Source: an uncultured Christensenellaceae bacterium
GTDB lineage: Bacteria > Bacillota > Clostridia > Christensenellales > Borkfalkiaceae
NCBI GenBank assembly: GCA_910587625.1
Contig: CAJUMW010000013.1
Location: 255-59,347, forward strand
Direction: 5' to 3'
DNA: 59,093 bases
The notes beneath the pieces are model-generated. The model was not told the DNA's origin and made no database searches. It worked only from the letters and a program-made list of their open reading frames with translations. This document shows, in pieces, positions 1 through 9,078 of this stretch. Each line of letters begins with the position of its first letter. The first letter of the stretch is position 1. The translations under genes were made by a program, and so were the position numbers.

Positions 1-746
<746 letters not shown>

Positions 747-944
747 AATTGTATAAAACCGATTGCCTAAGCAACCGTGGCTCTATCTCGACTATATTAG
801 TCATTATCTATGCTGACTTTGCTTTGTGGTACTATTTGTACTTCAAAGTTAATTGACAGAAACTATTTTTATTCGTTTCCTTCTATTCAATTTTTAAACT
901 GCGTTGTCCGACAAAAGTCGGTGCTCTCGTTAGTGAGCTTGTCT

Positions 945-974
945 ATAATATCATAGGAGATATTACCTTGTCAA
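945..974 (-). promoter_or_regulatory. rRNA operon promoter
   Basis: On the minus strand TTGACA (969-974) is followed after 18 bp by TATTAT (945-950), reading into the 16S gene through a leader of about 190 nt. The leader contains a small hairpin, CCGAC/GTCGG (908-921). The rest of 747-1195 is AT-rich, with no gene that I can support. Confidence 0.7.
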
Positions 975-1195
975 GCATTTTTTAAAACTTTTTTTAAAAA
1001 TTTTAAAGAATTTTTTTGGCTTGTTTTGACGAATTTTGTATTTCGTCCGCTCTTTGCGACAGCTTTTCAAAGATACCATAAAGCCGTTATTAAAGTCAAG
1101 CGAAATATTTAAATATTTTTAAAATAATTTTTATAAGTTAATTTTTGACATTTTGCGAAAATATTATTCATAATTTATTAAGTTTCGTATTATTA

Positions 1196-1224
1196 TTGCA
1201 TTTTTCAATGATTTATTATATTAT
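1196..1224 (+). promoter_or_regulatory. sigma-A promoter for a leaderless mRNA
   Basis: TTGCAT (1196-1201), 17-bp spacer, TATTAT (1219-1224). The expected start of transcription, 7 nt beyond the -10, is the A of the ATG at 1231. A second, more upstream candidate is TTGACA (1145-1150), 18 bp, CATAAT (1169-1174). Confidence 0.55.
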
Positions 1225-1230
1225 ATATAT

Positions 1231-1473
1231 ATGTATAAGATTTTGCGCGTCGTATTTTGTTTACTTGCCGTAGCGTGCGCGGCTGTTACCATATTTATTT
1301 TTATTTACTTCGGAATGTGGGGTTTTGTTCCGCTGGGTTTGGGCGTTATTTTCGCATTGCTTATGTTTGCCTCCAAAAACAGGCAGGAGAGCGACGAGTT
1401 AAAGAAAAACCCTCCCCCTCCCACGGGAGATTTTATTACGGGCAGAGTAAATAAGGACGAGGACAATAAATAA
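1231..1473 (+). CDS. Small two-helix membrane protein, unknown
   Basis: An 80-residue protein with two hydrophobic segments (about residues 4-26 and 30-46), followed by a hydrophilic tail with a PPPP run and a charged C-terminus. I do not recognise the family. No Shine-Dalgarno sequence lies before the ATG. Instead a -10 box ends 7 nt upstream, which suggests a leaderless message. A strong terminator follows directly, so the gene looks monocistronic. An antisense frame overlaps it but lacks a promoter. Confidence 0.6.
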   Translation: MYKILRVVFCLLAVACAAVTIFIFIYFGMWGFVPLGLGVIFALLMFASKNRQESDELKKNPPPPTGDFITGRVNKDEDNK

Positions 1474-1479
1474 TATAAT

Positions 1480-1516
1480 GCGTCGTTCCGCAAGCTTGCG
1501 GAACGACGCTGTTTTT
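1480..1516 (+). terminator. Intrinsic terminator
   Basis: A perfect 30-nt palindrome (1480-1509, arms GCGTCGTTCCGCAAG) is followed by TGTTTTTAT. It ends the small membrane protein gene. It may also serve the convergent NlpC/P60 gene, whose side has a poorer T-rich run. Confidence 0.85.
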
Positions 1517-1523
1517 ATTTCGT

Positions 1524-2423
1524 TTAGAATATTCTTTGTCCCTGAATGAAGTAGCTCCACCTCTTAGCCGAAATCTGTTCTATTTTCGCGTAGTCGCTTG
1601 CCGTGTGCAAAATCCAGTTATCTCCGAGATAGAGCGCGACGTGACCGACGCGTTCGACGCCGACCTTGTCCTTGCGCGACTCGTTGGTAAAGAACATCAA
1701 ATCACCGCGCTTGAGCTGCGACTTCGACACCGTTTTCCCCTGATAGATTTGGGTACGGGTTGTCAGGTGCAGATTGACGTATGCGCCCTTATAGAATATG
1801 TACTGCATAAGCGAAGAGCAGTCAAATTCGTTTATGTCGAAATTCTTTAAAAGCTTGCCGCTTCCGTCGTGGTAGCGTATCGCTCCGTAGACGTAGACGG
1901 TGCCGAGCAGCTTTGTGCCCTCTGCAATTACTGCCTCGATTTTTTCGTTGTCGCTTGCCTCCATTTCAACGCTCTTGCAGTACTTGGCGGAAAGGTAAGC
2001 CGGCTTGTTTTTGTAGCCCGTCTTGTACCAACCGTCTGTTTCGCCGTCGAGCGCATATAAAGTAGACTTTTCCGCCGTACCTTTAATGCCGTAGTTTGTT
2101 CCGGCTCCAGAGCGGATATTCACCCCGTCACCGGTTACTCCTATGTACGAAACTGTTTTGACTTTCGGAACCTCAATCTCGGGCGGCGCCACGGTGGGCG
2201 GAGCCTCCTCCTCGGGTTGTTCGGGCTGAACAGGCTGTTCATCGGGAGGAACAACCTCGGGTAAAACTGCCGAAGGCGGATCAAATCCGTCGGGTAGTTG
2301 GTCTATAATTTCGTTGTCTTCCCCGTCGGGAAGGTTGCCGTAATCCGCCGCAGTGCAGCCGCTCATAGTCGCAGCCGCGGCAAAAGCCATTAACGCGGCG
2401 GCAATTCTTGTTGGTTTCTTCAT
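1524..2423 (-). CDS. NlpC/P60 lipoprotein with SH3 domain (cell-wall peptidase)
   Basis: A predicted secreted lipoprotein of 299 residues that should cleave peptidoglycan stem peptides outside the membrane. It starts with a signal peptide and a lipobox (MSGC, Cys about 23). A Pro/Glu-rich spacer (about 30-90) follows. Next comes a bacterial SH3 domain (GDGVNIRSGAGTNY, about 98-150), then a C-terminal NlpC/P60 domain with catalytic Cys in FDCSSL (about 200), His in GHVALYLG (about 263) and a third polar residue near HTAS. GGAGG precedes the ATG. It has its own promoter and appears monocistronic. Confidence 0.93.
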   Translation of the reverse strand: MKKPTRIAAALMAFAAAATMSGCTAADYGNLPDGEDNEIIDQLPDGFDPPSAVLPEVVPPDEQPVQPEQPEEEAPPTVAPPEIEVPKVKTVSYIGVTGDGVNIRSGAGTNYGIKGTAEKSTLYALDGETDGWYKTGYKNKPAYLSAKYCKSVEMEASDNEKIEAVIAEGTKLLGTVYVYGAIRYHDGSGKLLKNFDINEFDCSSLMQYIFYKGAYVNLHLTTRTQIYQGKTVSKSQLKRGDLMFFTNESRKDKVGVERVGHVALYLGDNWILHTASDYAKIEQISAKRWSYFIQGQRIF

Positions 2424-2470
2424 ATAATTACCTCCGTTATAAATGAACTGCTATTACAATTCACAGGATA

Positions 2471-2499
2471 ATTATACAAAAAATTATAAGTTTATGCAA
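2471..2499 (-). promoter_or_regulatory. Promoter of the NlpC/P60 gene
   Basis: Minus strand TTGCAT (2494-2499), 17 bp, TATAAT (2471-2476). This gives a leader of about 40 nt with GGAGG, an ordinary leadered arrangement. The remaining AT-rich spacer to 2643 holds only a short palindrome (AATTCAGTT/AACTGAATT region, about 2609-2629). Confidence 0.7.
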
Positions 2500-2643
2500 T
2501 GCAAAAATTTTTACAGCAATGCCAGATTATTCCAAGAAAATTGTCATAATAATACCTCATTAAAATTGCTATATTAAGTTTAACACTTTTAAAATGAAAA
2601 AACTTAACAATTCAGTTAAACTGAATTAAAATTTTGAATATAT

Positions 2644-2684
2644 AAAAAAAATGCGCGCCGACCGTTATAAAACAGTCGGCGCGC
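2644..2684 (-). terminator. Terminator of the DUF1858 gene
   Basis: Stem GCGCGCCGAC/GTCGGCGCGC (2653-2684), followed on the minus strand by a run of eight T (2644-2651). Confidence 0.85.
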
Positions 2685-2700
2685 GGCAATTTTTTAATTG

Positions 2701-2901
2701 TCAGTCCTCGATACCTTCGTTAAGTTTAGCCAAAAGTGCGTCAAGGTCGTTATCGTGAACCATAACTGCCTGCTCGATAGTTTCACCGTGAGCGAGCGCA
2801 CAACCTATGCAGTGCATACCTACCGCCTGTAAAATTTCGGCGCTGTTGGGGTTTATTTTCAAGCAATCCGCAATGAGCGTATCCTTAGTTATCTTTGCCA
2901 T
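2701..2901 (-). CDS. DUF1858 domain protein
   Basis: A 66-residue protein that matches the DUF1858 family, small proteins thought to carry a redox-active or metal-binding CxxC. The motif here is HCIGCALAHGETIEQA (Cys about 31 and 34), preceded by the typical start KDTLIADCLKINPNSAEIL. These domains occur alone or linked to hybrid-cluster and other redox proteins. No redox partner gene is adjacent. GGAG sits at good spacing before the ATG. The gene has its own promoter and terminator, so it is monocistronic. The biochemical role is unknown. Confidence 0.85.
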   Translation of the reverse strand: MAKITKDTLIADCLKINPNSAEILQAVGMHCIGCALAHGETIEQAVMVHDNDLDALLAKLNEGIED

Positions 2902-2933
2902 AATAATTCTCCAAAAAATTTTCTATTGAAAAT

Positions 2934-2962
2934 AGTATATCACGTTTTTTTAAAAGTTACAA
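2934..2962 (-). promoter_or_regulatory. Promoter of the DUF1858 gene
   Basis: Minus strand TTGTAA (2957-2962), 17 bp, TATACT (2934-2939), with a TGA extension just before the -10. It is divergent from the promoter at 2995. Confidence 0.6.
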
Positions 2963-2994
2963 CAATTTTTTCAAACTTTGGCAAAAATCGCCAA

Positions 2995-3023
2995 TTGACA
3001 AACGCCGTAAAAAAAATTATAAT
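2995..3023 (+). promoter_or_regulatory. Consensus promoter for a leaderless mRNA
   Basis: TTGACA (2995-3000), exactly 17 bp, TATAAT (3018-3023). Both hexamers match the consensus perfectly. The ATG of the next gene begins 7 nt beyond the -10, so there is no room for a ribosome-binding site. Confidence 0.8.
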
Positions 3024-3029
3024 TGTACT

Positions 3030-4445
3030 ATGAATTTACATAAAATTTCGGACGTTGCCCTGAAAGTTGCGTGCGGACTGTTTCTTGCGCTGTCGCTTGC
3101 TTTGACTTTCACGGTTTCGGACTACTACATATTCAATAGATTTACGGAATTCGGGTTTTTCTTTTGCCTGAGCCAATGGGTAAAAAAATCGGGGCTGCTG
3201 CTTTTGCCGCTTGCCGTATTCTATAATAAGAAAAGCTGTTCGGACGCCTCAAAGTACGTTTTGCCGCTGTTTGTAATTGTGAGCATGTGTACGTTCGGCA
3301 ATTTTTTCGACATATCGATGCTGGGCTCGGCAACCTCGGAAGCAGACAAGGTTTACGCGAGCATAAACGAGTTTATTCCCAAATGGGCAAATATGGCTCT
3401 GTTTTTTGCCGCTTCCGCGCTCGAGCTTTTATGCTGCGCACTGCTTGTGTTGCGCGACGGCTGCAAGGTTAAAGCAAAAAGCTTTATATGTCTGCCGTTT
3501 GCAATTTTAGCGGTAATGCCGCTGAATATTTTCGAAAACTTTTATAACCCCGACGACTTTACGCCCGAACACTTTCTTTGGTTCAAAAACTTTACCGTGT
3601 GGCACCTTTCGGCTATACTGCTTCTTGCGACGGCAACAATTGGCGCTTACTTCTTTTTAAAGAACAAGGACGGCGGCAAACAGCGCGACTACCTTGCGGC
3701 GGCGGCTATCGTGCTGTTGATACAGTACCACAGCAAGGACTCGCTCGTTATGGGCGACGGTTACAACGTGTATCACACCGTGTTCGCGTGCATACCGCTG
3801 TTTATTTGCAACATAGGCGTTTACGTTGCCTCGCTTTCTGTAATTTTGCGAAAAAAAGTCTTATACGCCATTTCATTCTTTGTTCACGCTGCCGGCGCGC
3901 TTACAGTATTTTTTTACTTCGGCAGGGACGATATGTCAAATTACGGAATAATATTCGGGCACACTATTCTCTATTTCTGCCTCACGCACTACATATTATT
4001 TATGCTGTCCGTGTTGCCCTCCGCGCTCGGTCACTACAAATTCAAGCCAAAGGACTGCATTATCCCCCTAATCTACTACTGCCTTGTGATTGTCACGGCG
4101 GCGGTTGCAAGCGGAATTGTAACTTCGGCTTCCATGTCGTTCTCGTACGACGGCTATACTTTGAGCGAAAGCGAGTGGCTGCGCCCCAACTATGCGTTTA
4201 CGCAGATTAACCCCCTGCCCATACCCGTTTTCGAAATTCCCCTAATTATTTGGAAATGTCAATTTAACCTGCTGTATCTCATAATTTTATACGCCGTTTA
4301 CGTCGGGCTGTTCTGGACGTTTACGGGCGCATATTATCTATTCCTGTTTGTGCGACAAAAGGTTTTGGACAGACCGATTACCGCCGTTTATCCCGCTCTC
4401 GAAGAGGCGGCAACCACGCTCGACGAACACGACGAAAACAAATAA
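3030..4445 (+). CDS. Multi-pass membrane protein, TMEM164/YwaF-like
   Basis: A 471-residue integral membrane protein with about eleven hydrophobic segments and a charged C-terminal tail. The second half resembles the TIGR02206/YwaF (TMEM164) family. A Cys lies in a helix (PLFICNIGVY), followed by a helix with a conserved-type His (GIIFGHTILYF) and a late NYAFTQINPLP segment. TMEM164 members are acyltransferases that use Cys and His. I infer the link from motif spacing only. The gene is monocistronic, with a consensus promoter, no leader and a bidirectional terminator shared with the convergent transporter. Confidence 0.6.
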   Translation: MNLHKISDVALKVACGLFLALSLALTFTVSDYYIFNRFTEFGFFFCLSQWVKKSGLLLLPLAVFYNKKSCSDASKYVLPLFVIVSMCTFGNFFDISMLGSATSEADKVYASINEFIPKWANMALFFAASALELLCCALLVLRDGCKVKAKSFICLPFAILAVMPLNIFENFYNPDDFTPEHFLWFKNFTVWHLSAILLLATATIGAYFFLKNKDGGKQRDYLAAAAIVLLIQYHSKDSLVMGDGYNVYHTVFACIPLFICNIGVYVASLSVILRKKVLYAISFFVHAAGALTVFFYFGRDDMSNYGIIFGHTILYFCLTHYILFMLSVLPSALGHYKFKPKDCIIPLIYYCLVIVTAAVASGIVTSASMSFSYDGYTLSESEWLRPNYAFTQINPLPIPVFEIPLIIWKCQFNLLYLIILYAVYVGLFWTFTGAYYLFLFVRQKVLDRPITAVYPALEEAATTLDEHDENK

Positions 4446-4480
4446 AATACCGCTTGCGTCTTAACCGCAAACGGTATTTT
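4444..4480. terminator. Bidirectional terminator
   Basis: Stem AAAATACCG/CGGTATTTT (4444-4452 and 4472-4480) with an inner GCGG-type pairing. It lies between convergent genes and is A/T-flanked on both sides. It starts at the stop codon of the upstream gene. Confidence 0.8.
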
Positions 4481-4490
4481 ATTTTATCTT

Positions 4491-6221
4491 TTAAACAACT
4501 GTGGCGTGATAGGTTTTTACCGAGTTGGCAACGTTGTGCATATGATCACCGATACGCTCCATATTCAAAGCGAGCTGAAGATATGCCGCGCCTGCCGTGG
4601 GAGTACACCTGCCCTCGTTCATACGACGGAGATGCGCTTCCTGCATTTTTGTGCACATTTCGTCGGTTAACTCTTCCTCTCTTTCAACATCGCCGATAAA
4701 GCTCAAATCGATATCCCCGAATACCTTTTCGACGTTTTTATACAGCTCGGTAAGATGTAAGTCCATTTCGAGAATTTCGTTTTTTGCGTGCTCGGAGAAC
4801 CCCGAACCCTCCTCAACCATTCTTTCGGCGTACTCGACAATGTTTTCGGCATAGTCACCGATACGCTCCAAATCGGAAGCAACGTGGTAGAACGAGCCGA
4901 CTTTCTTTTCGTCGGTTTCGGACAAGTCCTGCAACGACAGCTTAACAAGGAAGGAAGAAATATAGCTGTTATAATCGTTTATATTCTTTTCGACCGAAGC
5001 AAACTCGTCTTTGTGCGAAAGGTCGCCGGAAAGCAGCATATCGAGCGAGCGCTTATAGTTTGCAAACGCGAGCTTGCCCATTCTTAAAAGTTCGCGCCTG
5101 ACCTGACCTACCGCAATTGCCGGCGTTTTCAAAAGACGCTTGTCGAGCATATCCCCCTCTTCCAAAGGCTCTTCCACGCCCTTCTTTTCGGGAATTATGA
5201 TACATGCAAGCTTTACCAATTGGTTTATAAACGGCAACAGTATAGCTGTTGTAAGCACGTTGAACGCCATATGGAATACGGCAATCTGCCAGGGCAGAGC
5301 GGGTATAAACAAGTTTAGGAAATCCGCAAGATATCCGCATGTAAACGCGAGCGGAATTATGAATATAATACTTCCTATTACGTTGAACAGAAGATGCACG
5401 ACAGCCGTGCGCCTTGCGTTTACGCTTGCGCCGAGTGACGAAAACAGAGCGGTAACGCACGTTCCTACGTTGGTGCCGAGAATAATAAACATTGCCATAG
5501 GCAGGGAAATAAGCGAAGAGCTTGCAAGCGAAATCGCAATTGCCGTAATTGCCGCGGAGGACTGAACAAGCCCCGTCATAAGAGCACCGAGCAAAAACAG
5601 CACTATTATTTCCCACGAGAGAACGTCTTTGCCGTAGCCGATAGCTATAAACACGCTTTCGACCGCGTCCTTTATACCCTCGTCACCCAGCATATCGCCC
5701 ATTGACGAGGACATAACGTTCATACCTATAAATATAAGACCAAGTCCCTGCAATATCGCACCTATGCGCTTTATTTTGTCGTTCTTGCCGAGCATAGCCA
5801 TTAACACGCCGACAAACGCGGTAAACGCAAACAGCGCGGTTATCTGAAATTCTGCGCCCGAGGTGGATATAGCCGTAATGAACGCAGTAACGGTTGTACC
5901 GATATTCGCGCCCATTATAATCGAGGTTGCCTGCGTAAGCGTCATAAGCCCGACGTTTACAAAGCCGACAATCATGACCGTGGTTGCCGACGAGCTTGTC
6001 ACGATAGCCGTCACCGCAGCGCCCGTTCCCACGCCCAAAAAGCAGTTTTTAGTTGCCTTGGTCATCAGCTTGCGCATGGATTTACCGGCTGCGGTTTCGA
6101 GGTTCGAACCCATAACGTTCATACCTATGATAAACGCCGCAACGCCGCCGAACAAAAGCAGCATATTGTTTATAATGGTTAAAACCTCGGATACACCCAA
6201 TGCTAAAAGATTACTTATCAT
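4491..6221 (-). CDS. Na/Pi cotransporter family protein with PhoU domain
   Basis: A 576-residue protein. The N-terminal membrane region contains two inverted Na/Pi-cotransporter repeats, each with the QSS/TSSSAT-type signature: AIVTSSSATTVMIVGF (about 72-87) and LVQSSAAITAIAI (about 220-232). The C-terminal part (about 370-570) is a PhoU-like helical bundle, with LERIGDYAENIVEYAE and MERIGDHMHNVAN as the two repeats. The family (NptA/YjbB type) moves phosphate, with Na+ in most characterised members. A purine-rich AGAAGAG lies before the ATG. Its start is isolated, so it is probably monocistronic. Confidence 0.92.
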   Translation of the reverse strand: MISNLLALGVSEVLTIINNMLLLFGGVAAFIIGMNVMGSNLETAAGKSMRKLMTKATKNCFLGVGTGAAVTAIVTSSSATTVMIVGFVNVGLMTLTQATSIIMGANIGTTVTAFITAISTSGAEFQITALFAFTAFVGVLMAMLGKNDKIKRIGAILQGLGLIFIGMNVMSSSMGDMLGDEGIKDAVESVFIAIGYGKDVLSWEIIVLFLLGALMTGLVQSSAAITAIAISLASSSLISLPMAMFIILGTNVGTCVTALFSSLGASVNARRTAVVHLLFNVIGSIIFIIPLAFTCGYLADFLNLFIPALPWQIAVFHMAFNVLTTAILLPFINQLVKLACIIIPEKKGVEEPLEEGDMLDKRLLKTPAIAVGQVRRELLRMGKLAFANYKRSLDMLLSGDLSHKDEFASVEKNINDYNSYISSFLVKLSLQDLSETDEKKVGSFYHVASDLERIGDYAENIVEYAERMVEEGSGFSEHAKNEILEMDLHLTELYKNVEKVFGDIDLSFIGDVEREEELTDEMCTKMQEAHLRRMNEGRCTPTAGAAYLQLALNMERIGDHMHNVANSVKTYHATVV

Positions 6222-6314
6222 AAATTTTTTCTCTTCTCGTAGTACATTTATATTATAACAACTATTACGTTAACTTGTCAATTGAAATAGATAAATTCTC
6301 CGCCGCGCCAAAAG

Positions 6315-6343
6315 TTGCAAAACGCCGCCGAACGTAGTAAAAT
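6315..6343 (+). promoter_or_regulatory. Promoter of trmL with very short leader
   Basis: TTGCAA (6315-6320), 17 bp, TAAAAT (6338-6343). The ATG at 6353 lies 10 nt beyond the -10, leaving a leader of about 3 nt and no Shine-Dalgarno sequence. Confidence 0.65.
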
Positions 6344-6352
6344 AATTTAGCT

Positions 6353-6844
6353 ATGTTTAATATTGTTTTGGTTGAGCCCGAGATACCGCAAAATACGGGC
6401 AACATCGTAAGAACCTGCGCCGCAACGGGCTGCAGGCTGCACCTCGTGCGTCCGCTCGGATTCGAGGTCACGGACAAATACTTGAAACGCGCCGGTTTGG
6501 ACTATTGGAAGGACGCGGAAATTTTTTATTACGACAGCTTTGACGAAGTTTTTAAAGCCAACCCCCAAGCCGCTTTCTACTTTTTTACGACTAAGGCGCA
6601 GAAAAACTACTGCGACCCACAGTTTAAACCGGGTGACTTTCTTGTTTTCGGCAAAGAAACGCGAGGGCTTGACGAGGAGTTGCTTTTAGCAAACCGCGAG
6701 GGCTGCGTGCGCATACCCATGCTTGGAGATACGCGAAGCCTGAACCTTTCAAACTGCGTTGCGATAGCCGTTTTCGAAGGGCTGAGGCAAAATAAATTCG
6801 AAAACTTTAATCTATTCGGCAACCTGCACCGACTTAAATGGTAA
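6353..6844 (+). CDS. trmL: tRNA (cytidine(34)-2'-O)-methyltransferase
   Basis: A 163-residue SpoU/TrmD (SPOUT) superfamily enzyme that 2'-O-methylates the wobble base of certain leucine tRNAs using S-adenosylmethionine. The family signature is clear: PEIPQNTGNIVRTCAATG at residues 8-25, then GKETRGLDEELL (about 102) and IPMLGDTRSLNLSNCVAIA (about 118-136), which forms the knotted SAM site. Length is typical for TrmL. The next gene has its own promoter about 70 nt downstream. Confidence 0.93.
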   Translation: MFNIVLVEPEIPQNTGNIVRTCAATGCRLHLVRPLGFEVTDKYLKRAGLDYWKDAEIFYYDSFDEVFKANPQAAFYFFTTKAQKNYCDPQFKPGDFLVFGKETRGLDEELLLANREGCVRIPMLGDTRSLNLSNCVAIAVFEGLRQNKFENFNLFGNLHRLKW

Positions 6845-6882
6845 ACATGCGTTGGGCGCGGCAAAAACTTTTCAAGAAAATG

Positions 6883-6911
6883 TTTACTTTTTGAAAGATA
6901 TATATTATAAT
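6883..6911 (+). promoter_or_regulatory. Promoter of rdgB, leaderless
   Basis: TTTACT (6883-6888), 17 bp, TATAAT (6906-6911). The ATG at 6918 starts 7 nt beyond the -10. No ribosome-binding site is present. Confidence 0.7.
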
Positions 6912-6917
6912 TGAATT

Positions 6918-7487
6918 ATGAAACTTGAAAAGATAGTCGTAGCAAGCGGCAACAGGGGAAAAATAGCCGAAATCAAGGCTATATTTACGGGCGTGGAAAT
7001 TGTTTCGATGCAGGAACTCGGCTTTGACGGAGAAATCGAGGAAACAGGCTCGACGTTCAAAGAAAACGCCAAAATCAAAGCTAAGTTTATTGCCGAGAAA
7101 TTCGGTCTGCCGTCGCTTTCGGACGACTCGGGGCTGTGCGTGGAATGCCTGCACGGCGCACCCGGCATTTATTCGGCAAGATTTTCGGGCGAGGGCGACG
7201 CGGGCAACAGAAAGCTACTATTAAAGCGTATGGAACACACAAGCCACCGCCGCGCGTATTTCGAGAGCGCAGTATGCCTGTATATGCCGAACGGCAAGAC
7301 GTACTTCGGCACGGGCAGAACGTTCGGCAAAATTTTAACCGAGGAAATAGGCACAAACGGTTTCGGATACGACAGCCTGTTCTATTCAAACGACTTGAAA
7401 AAGAGCTTCGGGCTTGCAACCGAGGAAGAAAAGAACTCGGTATCCCACCGCTATCGCGCGCTGTGTGATTTGAGAGAAAAGCTATGA
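6918..7487 (+). CDS. rdgB: XTP/dITP diphosphatase (RdgB/HAM1)
   Basis: A 189-residue nucleotide-pool cleaning enzyme that hydrolyses dITP, XTP and similar non-canonical purine triphosphates to monophosphates. Motifs in order: VVASGNRGKIAEI (about 7-19, substrate loop), LSDDSGLCVECLHGAPGIYSARF (about 66-88, metal-binding acidic residues), FGYDSLFY (about 150) and KNSVSHRYRAL (about 174-184). The message appears leaderless. The stop overlaps the start of the next gene by 4 nt (ATGA), so the phosphodiesterase is probably translationally coupled. Confidence 0.95.
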   Translation: MKLEKIVVASGNRGKIAEIKAIFTGVEIVSMQELGFDGEIEETGSTFKENAKIKAKFIAEKFGLPSLSDDSGLCVECLHGAPGIYSARFSGEGDAGNRKLLLKRMEHTSHRRAYFESAVCLYMPNGKTYFGTGRTFGKILTEEIGTNGFGYDSLFYSNDLKKSFGLATEEEKNSVSHRYRALCDLREKL

Positions 7488-7954
7488 CAAGCGTCGTTGT
7501 TTTAAGCGACACCCACGGCAACCTTTCGGGACTTGAAAAAATAGACGTAGTTCTTGCGGAATGCGACAAAATAATTCATCTCGGAGATACTTCAAGCGAC
7601 GCGTCGCGCATAAACAAAAAATTCGGGAATAAAACTATAATAATAAACGGCAACTGCGATTTAACCAAACTCGGAGATGACGAAAAGGTCATAGAGATTG
7701 AGGGAGTAAGAATTTTTGCAACCCACGGGCACCTGTATTCGGTCAAATCCACGCTTGCGCGGCTTGCCGAAAGAGCTAAAAGCGAGGGCTGCCGAATTGC
7801 GCTGTACGGACATACGCACTGTGCGCGAGATGACGATATAGACGGCGTTACGCTGATAAATCCGGGGAACTTTTCGCGATATTCGAAAAACGGCTACTGT
7901 TATATTGCCGTAAGCGGCGCCAAAGCCGTTGCAAAACTCGTTGAAATCAACTAA
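7484..7954 (+). CDS. YfcE/MJ0936-type metallophosphodiesterase
   Basis: A 156-residue calcineurin-like phosphoesterase with the metal ligands of the YfcE/MJ0936 family: SDTHG (about 8-12), LGDTSSD (about 35-41), INGNCD (about 54-59), THGHLYS (about 82-88) and YGHTHCA (about 106-112). The physiological substrate of this family is uncertain, although members hydrolyse artificial phosphodiesters. It overlaps rdgB by 4 nt, a common arrangement for these two genes in Bacillota, which suggests a joint role in nucleotide housekeeping. Confidence 0.92.
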   Translation: MTSVVVLSDTHGNLSGLEKIDVVLAECDKIIHLGDTSSDASRINKKFGNKTIIINGNCDLTKLGDDEKVIEIEGVRIFATHGHLYSVKSTLARLAERAKSEGCRIALYGHTHCARDDDIDGVTLINPGNFSRYSKNGYCYIAVSGAKAVAKLVEIN

Positions 7955-7963
7955 GGAGTACTT

Positions 7964-8938
7964 ATGCGGTTCAAGCATACTTTCCACGTTTTTGTGGACA
8001 ACTTTACGATTATATACAAACAGCTGTTATACAGATTGGTCATTCTTCTGATTTCCGGACTTATAACCTTTGCTGTAGTCTATCCGTTTATAATGGATTT
8101 GATAAACTCCGACCAGCTTCAACTGCTGTTGGACAATGCCTGGACCTATCTTTCAAACCTTTTAAACGGAAAAATCGAGGAATTGGGGCAGCTTGCCGAA
8201 AACGTTAAAAAGGCGTTCGGCGCGTTTATGGAACTGTTGCAGACAAAGTTGCCTTCGTTTGTTTTAAGCTTGCTTTTGCTCGTGCTTGTGCGCATAGTAT
8301 CTAAGTGGTTCGAAGGGCTCGGCAACTACGCAACCGCGGCTTGCATAAACGATAAAATGGCGCTGCGCGCAAAGCAGCCTTTCCTGACTACCCTAATCAA
8401 AAACTTAAAGGACGCGGCAATCTACAATTTGATTTACGTTCCCATGTCCGTCGTTTACGACGTGATTGTTGCCGTCGCAATGTTCTTTTTGCTTTTCTTT
8501 TTACTCAACCACGTTCTCTATTTCCTGATAAGCGTATTCCTGTTTACGCTTGCGCTCGTCTTTTCAATAATTATAAAAATGACGTTTACAACCGATTGGC
8601 TGCCCTCGCTTATACGCGGCAAAAAGGGACAGCGCGGCGCGTTTTTATACACCTTCTCGCGCAAGGGTAAGAGCACTTTGCACATTATGTCGGACTTTGC
8701 GGTATTGGTAATTTTGATATTTGCACTCAACGTTACGGTGGGATTATCTACGCTGGGAGTCGGTCTGCTTTTGACTATTCCGGCAAGCTACGTCTGCCTA
8801 ATTTGCTTCGAGTTTGTAAATTACTACGACCGCGAGGGGTTAAAATACTTTATCGGGGAGAACAATATTGTTTCCACAAAGAAGGAACGCGATCTGACGC
8901 GAGAAGAGTTTTTCCGCGGAGAAAACGACGAAACCTGA
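7964..8938 (+). CDS. Multi-pass membrane protein, unknown
   Basis: A 324-residue protein with about six hydrophobic segments. One amphipathic stretch (about 55-85) lies between the first and second. The tail after the last helix is charged. I do not recognise the family. The start is well defined by AAGGAG 7 nt upstream of the ATG. It follows the phosphodiesterase gene by 9 nt and is probably the third gene of the rdgB operon. The hairpin at 8981-9003 ends the operon. Confidence 0.75.
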   Translation: MRFKHTFHVFVDNFTIIYKQLLYRLVILLISGLITFAVVYPFIMDLINSDQLQLLLDNAWTYLSNLLNGKIEELGQLAENVKKAFGAFMELLQTKLPSFVLSLLLLVLVRIVSKWFEGLGNYATAACINDKMALRAKQPFLTTLIKNLKDAAIYNLIYVPMSVVYDVIVAVAMFFLLFFLLNHVLYFLISVFLFTLALVFSIIIKMTFTTDWLPSLIRGKKGQRGAFLYTFSRKGKSTLHIMSDFAVLVILIFALNVTVGLSTLGVGLLLTIPASYVCLICFEFVNYYDREGLKYFIGENNIVSTKKERDLTREEFFRGENDET

Positions 8939-8980
8939 AAAAACGGCAAAAAAGTTTGAAATTTTTAATATTTCTTTTAA

Positions 8981-9009
8981 AACTCTATTTACAAAATAGA
9001 GTTTTTTTT
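8981..9009 (+). terminator. Terminator of the rdgB operon, overlapping the pgcA promoter
   Basis: Stem AACTCTATTT/AAATAGAGTT with a 3-nt loop (8981-9003), followed by eight T. Its 3' half lies between the -35 and -10 of the next promoter. Confidence 0.85.
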
Positions 9010-9016
9010 GTATAAT
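8988..9016 (+). promoter_or_regulatory. Promoter of the phosphoglucomutase gene
   Basis: TTTACA (8988-8993), 17 bp, TATAAT (9011-9016). The -35 sits in the terminator loop and left arm. The leader is about 55 nt and ends in GGAGGG before the ATG at 9079. Confidence 0.7.
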
Positions 9017-9078
9017 TGTGTAGAGTAATCGGGCATTTTGATAATTTGCCTGTATATAATAAATTGTGGAGGGTTGAA

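Noticed and set aside
3578..4210. Plus-strand frame of 210 codons in another frame of the TMEM164-like gene
   Set aside because: It lies fully inside a clear membrane protein gene and has Arg-rich, non-protein-like composition.
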